Origin: Acanthaster planci
Taxonomy: Eukaryota; Echinodermata; Asteroidea; Valvatida; Acanthasteridae
Direction of reading: 5' to 3'
NCBI RefSeq assembly: GCF_001949145.1
Contig: NW_019091544.1
Coordinates: 44,705-108,704, forward strand
Length of the DNA stretch: 64,000 nucleotides
A program made the position numbers and the translations under genes. Positions 62,902-64,000 of this stretch are shown here, piece by piece. How positions within the stretch are numbered: the stretch's first letter is position 1; each line of letters begins with the position of its first letter. The notes under the pieces were generated by a model. That model was not told where the DNA came from. It made no database searches and worked only from the letters and a program-made list of their open reading frames with translations.

Positions 62902-63616
62902 GAGCTGTTACACACATTGGTTACGAGCACAGGAGTTTACCTTGTTCTCCAGGGTAAGTCGTAATTTTGAGTTTGCATTGTGATATTTCTCATCTTCATA
63001 GTTAGATTGTATCAGGCTTTCATTTTGTTGTGCTGTTTATATGACTTTCTTTTAAATAATTACTGGCAAAATGAGTCTTCATCTGCTGAGCGTTCATGAC
63101 AAAGTAGGCCTAAGGCCGGAGTCACTTAGTGTTACACTTACAGGATACAAACTTCCGTACAAACTTTGCTGCAGTGATTATCACAGAATAACAGGCTTCA
63201 AATAAAGATACATGTATGTACAGTAACTGAACTGTACTGTAACTGTTTTTCATTCAACTGAGAATTAAAATATTGGACCTCAGCTTAATTTATAGCTTAT
63301 TAATAAAAAATTACTGCAATAAAGATTTTGGATTTCTAACCTCACCGTAGCATGCATGGATGGATTTATTTTAGCTGGGCCATACCATTTCTTTTGAAGG
63401 GGTGGCCATCATGTGTTGGGTAGACTGTACATGTATGTCAATTCTCTCAGTTTCATAAGTATTGCTACTTATTTATTTTAATTATTTAATTATTTATTAC
63501 CTACAGATGTGAAGTTGAGACCCAAAGTCAAAATCGTCTTCAAGATCTTAGAGGCATGGATGCTCTCACGTGTAAAGAAAATAAAGTGGCCTGTTAAAAA
63601 TCTTTGGAGATTGAAG
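62902..63616 (+). CDS. Two internal exons of an unrecognised gene, continues right
   Basis: Exon 62902-62953 (acceptor cacctgcag, donor g|gtaagt) encodes ELLHTLVTSTGVYLVLQ. Exon 63507-63616 (acceptor ttacctacag, donor gaag|gtaagg) continues in phase with DVKLRPKVKIVFKILEAWML, SRVKKIKWP and VKNLWRLK. The split codon (G|AT) joins them without a stop. The product is a hydrophobic stretch followed by a strongly basic segment. I do not recognise the family. The start may lie near 57102, in the gap, or elsewhere; the 3' part is outside the window. Confidence 0.5.
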
Positions 63617-64000
63617 GTAAGGACTTCCATTTGCAATGCATGTATTTTGAGAGCAATGTGGAAAACTGGATTTAAAGGAACCAGGAAATAGAAATACTTT
63701 TATAAATTTTACTAAAACCCTTGAAATTGCATCTTTGGGTTTCATTTAACCTGATTTTAAATTTTTGTTTTGCAATTTTAACCCAAATTTTGTTTTCATG
63801 CTAATGCAATTTGAATATTCATAAGCAAAATTACGATGTCATCCAAGGCAGTGAATCTCAATGTTGCTCTGATTTGTGCACAGAAAATTTCTAGATTTTT
63901 TCAACCACTGCTATGGCAGATTTTATTTTTTTTGGCAATTTATTGCTGTGTAAGAATATGGCAATAATCCAGCGAAAATCTTTTTGACAGAAATGTTCCC

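Overview
This is an invertebrate nuclear genomic window from a deuterostome, and an echinoderm is my best guess. The reasons are short exons with GT-AG introns, AT-rich introns dense in the motifs acatgta and taggccta, animal gene families, and many small hairpin (MITE-like) repeats. The species cannot be fixed from the sequence alone. There are two assembly gaps (38992-39360 and 62203-62564).

Five recognisable gene families account for almost all real coding sequence. (1) 1-4388, minus: the N-terminal 381 codons of EIF2B4 (translation initiation factor eIF2B delta) in eight exons, running off the left edge. (2) 11999-18233, plus, and 25198-29145, plus: two tandem CABIT-domain genes with identical exon-intron phases. 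The downstream copy is a full GAREM-like adaptor (CABIT, proline-rich region, C-terminal SAM). The upstream copy keeps the CABIT exons but ends in a different tail without SAM. (3) 32583-37647, minus: a complete ten-exon SLC17 transporter of the sialin type. (4) 46104-46802, plus: ROMO1, a small mitochondrial inner-membrane protein, in two coding exons. (5) 48995-56595, minus: ERGIC3, an ER-Golgi cargo receptor, in eleven exons. At the right edge, 62902-63616 holds two phase-compatible plus-strand exons of a gene I do not recognise. A small minus-strand orphan exon may lie at 8475-8627. The genes do not form a pathway. They are ordinary eukaryotic neighbours, and ROMO1/ERGIC3 and EIF2B4/GAREM look like remnants of ancient linkage that is also visible in human.

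The rest is introns and intergenic DNA full of transposon fossils. Two copies of an unusual DNA element have ends made of arrays of a roughly 16-bp unit around CAACTCGGACCC, with 8-bp target-site duplications (6127-7417 and 57279-58886). A third long-terminal-inverted-repeat element lies at 41810-43208. Two degraded non-LTR retrotransposons lie at 12900-15115 (minus) and 59165-61257 (plus). There are also several hairpin MITEs (some nested, some with tRNA-like sequence), a TTAA-flanked piggyBac-like MITE, and minisatellites. One minisatellite has multiplied the 3' splice site of ERGIC3 exon 7. I saw no CRISPR, operon, phage or other prokaryotic system. The more unusual items are the tandem CABIT pair, the array-ended transposons and the splice-site minisatellite.
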